A stretch of 39,335 bases of DNA from CAZMXI01 sp964570205 (GTDB taxonomy: Bacteria; Planctomycetota; Phycisphaerae; Tepidisphaerales; Tepidisphaeraceae): positions 1 to 39,335 of the forward strand of contig CAZMXI010000017.1 of the NCBI GenBank assembly GCA_964570205.1, written 5' to 3'. The notes below the pieces were generated by a model that saw only the letters and a list, made by a program, of their open reading frames with translations, did not search any database and was not told the origin of the DNA. Below, piece after piece: positions 15,571-21,925 of the stretch; the first letter of the stretch is position 1; each line of letters starts with the position of its first letter. A program made the position numbers and the translations under genes.

Positions 15571-17229
15571 TTAGATGTATCCCAGCCCGCGCAGGCGGCT
15601 CTCGACGGCCTGCTGGTCGTCGGTAGTGTAACTGGCGGCCTGGCCGTCATCAGCGCGGTCGCCATCCATTGACTGGGCCTCGACCTGATCGGCAAACACC
15701 TGGGTGAGCACCTTGCCCTCGAATCTGCCCGGGATCTTGCAGCCCAGGAGGGCCAGGACGGTCGGGGCGATATCGAGCATGCGCGCGCCGGTGATTCGGC
15801 CGGGCTGGATGCGCGGGCCCTTGGCCATGATCAGGCCATCGCGGGTGTGGCCGCCATCGCGGACCATTTTCGATGCCGTGGATGGAGGCAGCGGGTAGAA
15901 GAGCTTGTCGGTGGGCGCGCCGGGGGGAGTTACGAGGGGCGTGTCGTAGATTTCATCCTCCTGCTCCATGACGACATCGGGCAGGCGATCGAGGCATTCG
16001 CCACCCCAGGCCTCTTCGCGGCGGTAGACCTTGCGCATGATTCGCTTGCCGGTCTCGGGGTCAACCAGGTCGCTCAGGGCGAGGATGATGCGGTCGCGAA
16101 CGGCTTCGTAGTCGGCCGGATCGACGCAGCCCTGGGGCTGGCGGCCCTTGAGATTGACGAAGACGCCGCCGGTATAGCCACAGGGATATGCGAGGGTGCG
16201 GTTCCAGTCGACGCCGGTCTCGACGACAAGGCCCGCGGCCTGGCGCGAGAGGCCAGGGAGCATGTTCTTCAGGCGCGTGTGGACGGATTTCGGCGTCAGG
16301 CGGACGAACGTGTACAGCGCCCGCTTGGCCAGGCCATGGAACAACCCCGGGCGGGTTTGCGCCAGCAGGCCGGCGTTGGCGAGCACCAGGCGGACGTTGA
16401 GCCCCTTGCGAACCGGGCCAGCGCCGTGGTCGGAGAGCATCAGGACGTCGGTATCATCGTCAATCTCGGCCAGGAGGGCCCCCACCGCCTGGTCCATGCG
16501 CTGGTAGACGGCCTCGATCGCCTTGCCGAATTTCAGTTCGTGTTCATCGGTGAGGCGGCCGGCACGGTAGGCCTCCAGGGCATTCCAGTAATAGTGGCAG
16601 ACGCGGTCAGCCTCGGTGAAGACGACGCAGAAGAGGTCCGGGCGGTGCTTGCGATAGAGGTTGACGGCGGCCTGCTCGCGGCCGGCGACGGCTTCGAGGG
16701 TTCGATCGACGAACAGTTCGCGCACATCTCGGCCGGGGGCGGCGGAGGCCTCGACGTCTATGCGGTAGTTGGGGCTGGCCTCCATCAGTTCCTTGAAGAA
16801 CTCGGGCGGGCTGACCATCTGGGGCGACAGCCGGGGCGAAAGCAGGCACCCGACGACAAAGCCGTTCTTGCACGGGCGCGGCGGGTAGGTGATGGGGACG
16901 TTGATGATGCCGCTGCGGAGGCCCTGCTCGCCGGCGATTTCCCAGAAGGTCTTGCCGGGGCGATTCGAGGCGTTGAAGAACTGCGGGTTGTAGCTGTCGG
17001 GAACAAGCTGGACGAAGTTGAGCATTCCGTGGCCGCCGGGATTGACGCCGGTGGCGAAGGTGCTCCAGGAAGCGGGAGAGGCGGCGGGGATTGTGGAATC
17101 GAGCTCGCCGACGGCGGCGCCCTGCATGAATCGCTGGAGGTTGGGGAGCTTGCCCTCGGCGGCCCATGGCTCGACCAGCCGGAGCGTCGCCGCATCGAGC
17201 CCAATGATCATCAACTTCCGGTTAGCCAT
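15571..17229 (-). CDS. Alkaline phosphatase superfamily protein, type I phosphodiesterase/nucleotide pyrophosphatase-like (copy 1)
   Basis: The protein has 552 residues. The N-terminal metal site is MIIGLDAAT (Asp12). The nucleophile region is ASPASWSTFATGVNPGGHG (51-68), where a Ser or Thr after Trp is the likely attacked residue. Further metal ligands are TEADRVCHYYW, MLSDHGAG and the late GGHTRDGLIMAKG. These match PF01663-type phosphodiesterases; no signal peptide is seen, so it should be cytoplasmic. It lies divergently 407 bases from cysD and is related in pattern to the gene after cysN (19697), with shared words such as TYPPRP/SYPPRP and GCLLSP/GCFLSP. A role with sulfated or adenylylated metabolites is an inference from this position. 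The start has GAGG about 8 bases upstream and a TTGACT promoter candidate. Confidence 0.88.
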   Translation of the reverse strand: MANRKLMIIGLDAATLRLVEPWAAEGKLPNLQRFMQGAAVGELDSTIPAASPASWSTFATGVNPGGHGMLNFVQLVPDSYNPQFFNASNRPGKTFWEIAGEQGLRSGIINVPITYPPRPCKNGFVVGCLLSPRLSPQMVSPPEFFKELMEASPNYRIDVEASAAPGRDVRELFVDRTLEAVAGREQAAVNLYRKHRPDLFCVVFTEADRVCHYYWNALEAYRAGRLTDEHELKFGKAIEAVYQRMDQAVGALLAEIDDDTDVLMLSDHGAGPVRKGLNVRLVLANAGLLAQTRPGLFHGLAKRALYTFVRLTPKSVHTRLKNMLPGLSRQAAGLVVETGVDWNRTLAYPCGYTGGVFVNLKGRQPQGCVDPADYEAVRDRIILALSDLVDPETGKRIMRKVYRREEAWGGECLDRLPDVVMEQEDEIYDTPLVTPPGAPTDKLFYPLPPSTASKMVRDGGHTRDGLIMAKGPRIQPGRITGARMLDIAPTVLALLGCKIPGRFEGKVLTQVFADQVEAQSMDGDRADDGQAASYTTDDQQAVESRLRGLGYI

Positions 17230-17295
17230 GATGGATGCCTCGTTTGTGTCAGGTAAAACACAGGCCGGTGGGACGTGATGTCGCCGCCGTGAGTA

Positions 17296-17326
17296 ATTCT
17301 TAATGCGCTGGCTGGCGGCAAGTCAA
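17296..17326 (-). promoter_or_regulatory. Possible promoter of phosphatase-superfamily copy 1
   Basis: On the minus strand TTGACT (17321-17326) precedes AAGAAT (17296-17301) by 19 bases; TAAGAA one base nearer is the alternative. The -35 is 5/6. The leader to ATG 17229 would be about 60 bases. Confidence 0.42.
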
Positions 17327-17534
17327 GCGGGGGCGGAGATTTGGGAGGAGATGGGAGAGCGAACCATTGGAGGCAGGGAAACACGGAGGTGGGTCCTCAG
17401 GCGAAGAAAGGACCGCATGGAGGTCTTGTGTTCCTGGCGGGATTGGGATGGGCGGGGAAGCCGTGGCCCTACCGTGGGGTGCGAAGGGGTGTGAAGGGTT
17501 GGGCGGGCCGGGGTTCGACCTCGGGGGTTGTGTG

Positions 17535-17545
17535 TGGTATACAAT
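17535..17545 (+). promoter_or_regulatory. Possible extended -10 promoter of cysDN
   Basis: TGGTATACAAT carries TG-N-TATACA (extended -10) and overlapping TACAAT (5/6). No good -35 is seen. Start near 17550 would leave a leader of about 85 bases that contains the hairpin and direct repeats. Confidence 0.35.
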
Positions 17546-17559
17546 CGGGCTTTGGCGCG

Positions 17560-17577
17560 GGCCGGTTCAGGCCGGCC
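17560..17577 (+). other. Leader hairpin upstream of cysD
   Basis: GGCCGG-TTCAGG-CCGGCC forms a 6-bp all-GC stem with a 6-base loop. It lies between the putative promoter and the direct repeats, so it would be part of the cysD leader RNA. No known riboswitch consensus was recognised. Confidence 0.4.
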
Positions 17578-17579
17578 GC

Positions 17580-17613
17580 CGTGTGGGCTCTAGACGGAAA
17601 TCGTGTGGGCTCT
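17580..17613 (+). repeat. Direct repeat of CGTGTGGGCTCT upstream of cysD
   Basis: Two exact 12-base copies (17580-17591 and 17602-17613) have start points 22 bases apart, two helical turns, and end 6 bases before the ribosome site. They could be tandem regulator sites or a small local duplication. Confidence 0.55.
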
Positions 17614-17619
17614 TGATGT

Positions 17620-17626
17620 AAAGGAG
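17620..17626 (+). promoter_or_regulatory. Ribosome binding site AAAGGAG deciding the cysD start
   Basis: AAAGGAG ends 10 bases before ATG 17637. A GTG at 17628 lies too close to the site to be used, so the protein begins MPLTKLDELE. Confidence 0.6.
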
Positions 17627-17636
17627 AGTGGCGCCG

Positions 17637-18443
17637 ATGCCGCTGACGAAGCTGGACGAACTGGAAAGCCAGAGCATCTACATCGTGCGCGAGGCTTACC
17701 AGCAGTACCGGAATATCGCGCTGCTGTGGTCGATCGGGAAGGATTCCTCGGCATTGCTGTGGATCTGCCGCAAGGCGTTTTTCGGCAAGCTGCCGTTCCC
17801 GGTGCTGCACATCGACACGAGCTATAAGTTCCCGGAGATGTACAAGTTCCGCGATGAGAAGGCTAAAGAGTGGGGCCTGGACCTGCGGGTGTGGCGCAAC
17901 GAGGAAGCGCTGGCCGGCGGGATGGGTCCGGAGAAGAGCAAGCTGGGCTGCTGCACAGCGTTGAAGACCGAGGCGCTGAAGCAGGCGATCGCGCACTGGA
18001 GCTTCTCAGCGCTATTGCTGGGCATCCGGCGGGATGAGCACGGCATCCGGGCAAAAGAGCGGTATTTCTCGCCGCGGGATGAGAGCTTTACCTGGGATTA
18101 CCAGAACCAGCCGCCGGAGCTGTGGAACCTGTACAAGAACCGGTACGCCGAAGGGACGCACGTGCGCGTCCATCCGATGCTGCACTGGACCGAGCTGGAC
18201 ATCTGGACTTACGTGCGGCGGGAGAACATCCCGATGACGGAGCTGTACTTCGCGAACGGCGGGCAGCGGTTCCGGAGCATCGGGTGCAAGACGTGCTGCA
18301 GCCCCGTGCAGTCGGATGCATCGAACCTCGATGAGATCGTGGCCGAATTGACGATCACCCGGCAGGCCGAGCGGGCCGGGCGGGCGCAGGACAAGGAATC
18401 GGCCTATACCATGCAGAAGCTTCGCGCGATGGGGTACATGTAA
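17637..18443 (+). CDS. cysD: Sulfate adenylyltransferase subunit 2 (ATP sulfurylase small subunit)
   Basis: The protein has 268 residues, somewhat shorter than E. coli CysD (about 300). The PP-loop WSIGKDSSALL (31-41) binds the ATP pyrophosphate; FPVLHIDTSYKFPEMY, KLGCCTALKTEALK, LGIRRDEHGIRAKERYFSPR and DIWTYVRRENIPM are conserved CysD segments. With CysN it makes adenosine 5'-phosphosulfate from sulfate and ATP in the cytoplasm. The cysteines IGCKTCCSPV near the end are also typical. Its stop overlaps the cysN start (TAATG). No cysC, cysH or sulfite reductase gene lies in this window, so the fate of the product cannot be read. The leader holds a hairpin and direct repeats that may regulate it. 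Confidence 0.96.
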   Translation: MPLTKLDELESQSIYIVREAYQQYRNIALLWSIGKDSSALLWICRKAFFGKLPFPVLHIDTSYKFPEMYKFRDEKAKEWGLDLRVWRNEEALAGGMGPEKSKLGCCTALKTEALKQAIAHWSFSALLLGIRRDEHGIRAKERYFSPRDESFTWDYQNQPPELWNLYKNRYAEGTHVRVHPMLHWTELDIWTYVRRENIPMTELYFANGGQRFRSIGCKTCCSPVQSDASNLDEIVAELTITRQAERAGRAQDKESAYTMQKLRAMGYM

Positions 18444-19690
18444 TGGATCGAGAACACCAGACGCAGGTCAGATTCGTCATCGTCGGCCACGTGGACCACG
18501 GCAAGAGCACGCTGATCGGGCGGCTGCTGTATGACACGGGCTCGCTGCCGGCCTCGAAGATCGAGGAAATCGAGAAGGCGTCGAAGGAGCTTGGGCGGGA
18601 GGTGGAGTTCGCCTATGTGATGGACCACCTGGAGGAAGAGCGGCGGCGGAACATCACGATCGACACGACACAGATCTTCTTCAAGACGGCGGATGCCGAG
18701 TATGTCATCATCGACGCCCCGGGGCATCGGGAATTCATGCGCAACATGATCACGGGGGCAAGCCAGGCCGACGCCGCGGTGATCATGCTGGACATCAAGG
18801 AGGGCATCCGCGAGCAGACACGGCGGCACGCGTACGTGCTGAGCATGCTGGGGATCGACCAGGTCATCCTGATGATCAACAAGATGGACCTGGTGGGCTG
18901 GGACCAGGCGGCGTATCGGCAGGCGACGGCGGACCTGGGGGCGTGGTTCAGGTCTGTCGGAATCGAGCCGCTGTTCGCGGTGCCGGTATCGGCGAAGCTG
19001 GGCGACAACCTGGTGCACCGGTCGACAAACATGACCTGGTACGATGGGCCGACGCTGCTGGAGGCGCTGCGGGTGCTGAAGCGCAGGCGCGAGGCGGGAG
19101 ACCAGCTTCGGCTACCGGTGCAGGATGTGTATTCGATCGATGGAAAGAGCATCCTGGTCGGCCGGGTCGAGAGCGGCGCCTTGCGGGAGGGGCAGGAAAT
19201 CCGCCTGATGCCCGCCGATGTGCGCACGCGGGTGCGGTCGGTGGAGGCGTGGGGCCAGCAGAAGAATTCGGCGCAGGCCGGGGAGAGCACGGGCTTTACG
19301 ATCGATGCGCCCATCAAAGGCGTGGAACGCGGCGCGGTGGCGTGCCCGGCCGATGCGCCAGCGCCGGCGACAGACCGGTTCGTGGCGACGGTGTTCTGGC
19401 TGGCCGAGAAGCCGTTTGGCATCGAGGAGCCAATTTTCTTCCGGTGCGCGACGCAGGAAGTGGCCGCGAGGGTTGAGACGATCGAGAACCTGATGGACAG
19501 CTCGACGCTGGAACTGATCGCCGAGAAGGCGCAGCGCATGGAGCCGACACACGTGGCGCGGGTGACTTTGCGGACGGAGCGGCCGGTGGTGGTCGAGCCA
19601 TTCAAGCTGACGCCGGAGCTCGGGCGGTTCGTGCTGATGCGCAGCAACGACGCCGAGGCGGGCGGGATCATCCTTCAGCCGAAAGTGTGA
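18443..19690 (+). CDS. cysN: Sulfate adenylyltransferase subunit 1 (GTPase subunit)
   Basis: The protein has 415 residues and lacks a fused APS kinase (CysC) domain; E. coli CysN is about 475. The GTPase motifs are G1 GHVDHGKS (15-22), G2 area RRNITIDTTQ, G3 DAPGH (91-95) and G4 NKMD (146-149), followed by beta-barrel domains 2 and 3 (LPVQDVYSIDGKSILVGRVESG). GTP hydrolysis by CysN drives sulfate activation by CysD. The ATG overlaps the cysD stop by one base, which suggests translational coupling. The G2 region has HLEEERRRNITIDTT in place of the DSLEEEQ-like text of enterobacterial CysN, pointing to a different CysN subgroup. The next gene starts 6 bases after its stop. Confidence 0.96.
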   Translation: MDREHQTQVRFVIVGHVDHGKSTLIGRLLYDTGSLPASKIEEIEKASKELGREVEFAYVMDHLEEERRRNITIDTTQIFFKTADAEYVIIDAPGHREFMRNMITGASQADAAVIMLDIKEGIREQTRRHAYVLSMLGIDQVILMINKMDLVGWDQAAYRQATADLGAWFRSVGIEPLFAVPVSAKLGDNLVHRSTNMTWYDGPTLLEALRVLKRRREAGDQLRLPVQDVYSIDGKSILVGRVESGALREGQEIRLMPADVRTRVRSVEAWGQQKNSAQAGESTGFTIDAPIKGVERGAVACPADAPAPATDRFVATVFWLAEKPFGIEEPIFFRCATQEVAARVETIENLMDSSTLELIAEKAQRMEPTHVARVTLRTERPVVVEPFKLTPELGRFVLMRSNDAEAGGIILQPKV

Positions 19691-19696
19691 CGTGAT

Positions 19697-21019
19697 ATGG
19701 CAGCCAAGAAGCGCGTATTCGTCCTGGGGATCGACGGCGTTCCGCATTCGCTGCTGATGCGATTCGGACAGGAGGGCGTCATGCCGCAGATGGCGCGGCT
19801 GATGAACGAATCGAACTCATGCCAGATGGACAGCGTGCTGCCGACGGTGTCGAACGTGGCGTGGGCCACGTTTCTGACGGGCAAAAACCCGGGCCAGTTC
19901 GACATTTTCGGATTCGCCGAAGTTGGTCGCGACATGCAGCTCCGCATGCCCAACGGGCAGAACCTGCGCAGCGAGACACTGCCGGAGATCGTCTCGCGGG
20001 CCGGCGGCAAGGTGGTCTGCCTGGGGGTGCCCAGCAGCTATCCGCCACGGCCGATCAACGGCCTGCTGGCCGGGTGCTTCCTGTCGCCGAGCCTTGACAA
20101 GGCGGTCTATCCGCCCGGCCGACTGGAGGAGCTCTCTCGCCTGGGGTATCAACTGGACATCGACCCGATGCGGGCACGGCAGGAGCCCTCGTACCTCCGC
20201 CGCGGCCTGACCGAGGCGCTGGAAGGCCGACGGCGGGCCGTCGAGGCATTGTTCGACAAGGAGGGGTGGGATCTGTTCGTGCTGCACGTGATGGAGACCG
20301 ACCGGCTCTATCACTTCATGTGGAAGCAGTGGGAGACCGGCAAGGCCGACGAGAAGGCGTTCTTCGAGGGCTTGCACCGAAAGGTCGATGAGCTGATCGG
20401 CTACATCGCCGACCGCATGGGCGGCGATGATGTGCTGATCATCATGAGCGACCACGGGTTCTGCTCGATCGAGGCGGAGGTGCAGCTCAATCGGTGGCTG
20501 ATGGGCGAAGGGTACCTGCAGGTGGGCGGAGACCTTTCGCAGCTTTTCGGGGCGATTTCGCCGGGATCGAAGGCATTTGCGCTGGTTCCCGGCCGCATCC
20601 ACATCATGCGGCAGGATGTCTACGCCCGCGGCGGCGTGAAGCCGGGCGATTACGCGGCAATTCGAGCGGAACTGATCGAGAAACTGGGCAAGCTCGCCGA
20701 TCCCAAGACCGGGCGGCCGCTCTGCAAAGCAATCCGCACGCGGGAAGAGGTATATCACGGCCCATACGTGGATCACGCCCCGGACATCGTCATCGATCCG
20801 ATCGATGGCTTTGACCTGAAGGCAAACCTGTCGCGTGGCGAGCTTTTCGAGCATACGCCGCTGACCGGCATGCACACGCGACACGATGCGTTCTTCATGG
20901 CGACGGGGCGGCAGGTGACGCGGGAACGCCGCTGCGTGATCGACACCACCCGCACCATCCTCGACCTGCTGGGCATCAATGCCCCGGCCGACATGGACAG
21001 CCGGGGCATGCTGGCGTAA
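19697..21019 (+). CDS. Alkaline phosphatase superfamily protein, type I phosphodiesterase-like (copy 2), linked to cysDN
   Basis: The protein has 440 residues. Metal and catalytic landmarks are FVLGIDGVPHS (Asp13), PTVSNVAWATFLTGKNPG (49-66, nucleophile expected at the Thr or nearby), METDRLYHFMW, IIMSDHGFCS and a late TGMHTRHDAFFMATG. No signal peptide is visible. It starts 6 bases after cysN and has no strong ribosome site, so it is very probably translated by coupling with cysN. It is about 110 residues shorter than the divergent copy at 15571-17229 and shares its SYPPRP and GCFLSP words. Possible roles are hydrolysis of a phosphosulfate, phosphodiester or sulfate ester connected with activated sulfate. 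The tight linkage is seen; the role is inference. Confidence 0.88.
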   Translation: MAAKKRVFVLGIDGVPHSLLMRFGQEGVMPQMARLMNESNSCQMDSVLPTVSNVAWATFLTGKNPGQFDIFGFAEVGRDMQLRMPNGQNLRSETLPEIVSRAGGKVVCLGVPSSYPPRPINGLLAGCFLSPSLDKAVYPPGRLEELSRLGYQLDIDPMRARQEPSYLRRGLTEALEGRRRAVEALFDKEGWDLFVLHVMETDRLYHFMWKQWETGKADEKAFFEGLHRKVDELIGYIADRMGGDDVLIIMSDHGFCSIEAEVQLNRWLMGEGYLQVGGDLSQLFGAISPGSKAFALVPGRIHIMRQDVYARGGVKPGDYAAIRAELIEKLGKLADPKTGRPLCKAIRTREEVYHGPYVDHAPDIVIDPIDGFDLKANLSRGELFEHTPLTGMHTRHDAFFMATGRQVTRERRCVIDTTRTILDLLGINAPADMDSRGMLA

Positions 21020-21088
21020 GCCACGCCCCGCCCACGATGGAGGCGGCTTCACCTCGACGTGCCACGGCGGCGTCAGTACGATGCCCAC

Positions 21089-21706
21089 ATGTCCTCGCAA
21101 CTGGCGACAACGCCGCAAGTTTCCTCGCCATCCACGTCGCTGCTGTTTGTGGACGGGACGAATCTGGACTACCGATGTCTTGAGGCGTTCGGGCGTGACG
21201 ACATCGACTTCGATCTGCTCTTCGCAGCGCTGACTGCAGGAACTCGCCTGCTTCACACACACTACTTCACGGCGCCGTACATCCGCATGTCCGACGAGCG
21301 GCGATATCGCAAGCAGACCGGTGACTTCAATCAGCTCCGCAAGATGCCCAACGTGACCCTGCACCTGGGCCGGCATCAGGTCCGGCAGGTGGAGTGCTAC
21401 AAGTGCGGCCACCGCTACATCGCCTATACCGAGAAGGGGACAGATGTCGGAGCCGCCGCCCGACTGGTGCAGGCCGCCTGCCATAAGGAAGCTGGCCGGC
21501 TGATCCTGGTCAGCGGCGACAACGACTTCTGGCCGGCGCTCGAGATCGGGCGTGCCGAAGGGGCTTGGTGCGAGGTGGCCTTCGTCATAGGTCCCGCTGA
21601 ATCGGCGTTCCGGAAGCTCAACGAAGTGGCCAACCTGCGGAACACCTGCAAGCGGTATGTCAAGCTGGATCAGCAGTTTATGTCCGGCTGTTGGCGCAAT
21701 CGCTGA
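21089..21706 (+). CDS. NYN-domain protein, putative RNase (LabA/DUF88-like)
   Basis: The protein has 205 residues. The PIN-like NYN fold is shown by LLFVDGTNLDYRC (Asp22, Asn25, Asp27), the middle KGTDVGAAARLVQAA, and LILVSGDNDFWPAL, which supply the acidic residues of a metal-dependent nuclease site. A CYKCGHRYIAYTEKGTD segment adds a Cys-X2-Cys knuckle that may bind zinc. NYN proteins cleave RNA in several bacterial and eukaryotic systems. ATG 21089 is chosen as the nearest start to the fold; no good ribosome site is present and a GTG at 21059 is in frame, so the first residues are uncertain. The gene sits between the cysDN cassette and the orphan RNA gene, 31 bases before its promoter. Confidence 0.85.
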   Translation: MSSQLATTPQVSSPSTSLLFVDGTNLDYRCLEAFGRDDIDFDLLFAALTAGTRLLHTHYFTAPYIRMSDERRYRKQTGDFNQLRKMPNVTLHLGRHQVRQVECYKCGHRYIAYTEKGTDVGAAARLVQAACHKEAGRLILVSGDNDFWPALEIGRAEGAWCEVAFVIGPAESAFRKLNEVANLRNTCKRYVKLDQQFMSGCWRNR

Positions 21707-21736
21707 GCCGCGATTCAAAGCGGCAATGGATTCTGC

Positions 21737-21765
21737 TTGACTGAGCGAAACCGGGGGGCGATAGT
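21737..21765 (+). promoter_or_regulatory. Probable promoter of the orphan structured RNA
   Basis: TTGACT (21737-21742, 5/6) and GATAGT (21760-21765, 4/6) have an ideal 17-base spacer; TAGTAT two bases later is a second -10 option. Transcription would start near 21771. Confidence 0.5.
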
Positions 21766-21770
21766 ATCGT

Positions 21771-21900
21771 ATAGAGAGAGTGGCCCGATGGCGGCCAACT
21801 GTGGAATCAGCCCGCGCTAGACCCCTAAAAAGGCTATCGCGGGTAGCTGCAAAGCGCCCCGCGAAAGCCGGAAACGGCGATTCGCGGGGCGTACTTTTTT
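21771..21900 (+). ncRNA. Candidate orphan structured small RNA, about 130 nt
   Basis: A promoter-like pair, three stem-loops and an intrinsic terminator fill the space between the NYN gene and the convergent ilvD. Stem 1 pairs UGGCC (21781-21785) with GGCCA (21793-21797). Stem 2 pairs CAGC-CCGCG (21808-21816) with CGCGG (21838-21842) and GCUG (21846-21849), with a 3-base bulge GUA, extended inward by UAG (21818-21820) with CUA (21834-21836); the loop is A-rich (CUAAAAAGG). Stem 3 is the terminator. There is no downstream gene on this strand, so it is not a leader of a following gene. It does not show the conserved core of SRP RNA, the tmRNA, RNase P or any riboswitch that I recognise. A 10-codon reading frame (21788-21820) lies inside and may be chance. 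Confidence 0.6.
21855..21900 (+). terminator. Strong intrinsic terminator of the small RNA
   Basis: An 11-bp stem CGCCCCGCGAA (21855-21865) with TTCGCGGGGCG (21881-21891) encloses an inner GCCG-GAAA-CGGC tetraloop hairpin and is followed by TAC and T6 (21895-21900). On the opposite strand there is no T-run of note, so it acts rightward. Confidence 0.88.
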
Positions 21901-21925
21901 GGGGCGCGGAAATGGCGATGCGCCG

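Larger units (their letters stand above)
17230..17636. other. 407-base divergent intergenic region between the phosphatase-superfamily gene and cysD
   Basis: No gene is supported. It holds a -35/-10 pair reading left (17296-17326), an extended -10 box reading right (17535-17545), a 6-bp hairpin (17560-17577), and two 12-base direct repeats CGTGTGGGCTCT (17580-17591, 17602-17613) just before the cysD ribosome site. The middle (17330-17510) is purine-rich on the plus strand (GGGAGGAG, GGAGG and similar words) with no recognisable structure. Confidence 0.55.

Noticed and set aside
17513..17521. GGTTCGACC, which resembles a tRNA T-loop
   Set aside because: No matching T-stem, anticodon arm or acceptor stem can be folded around it.
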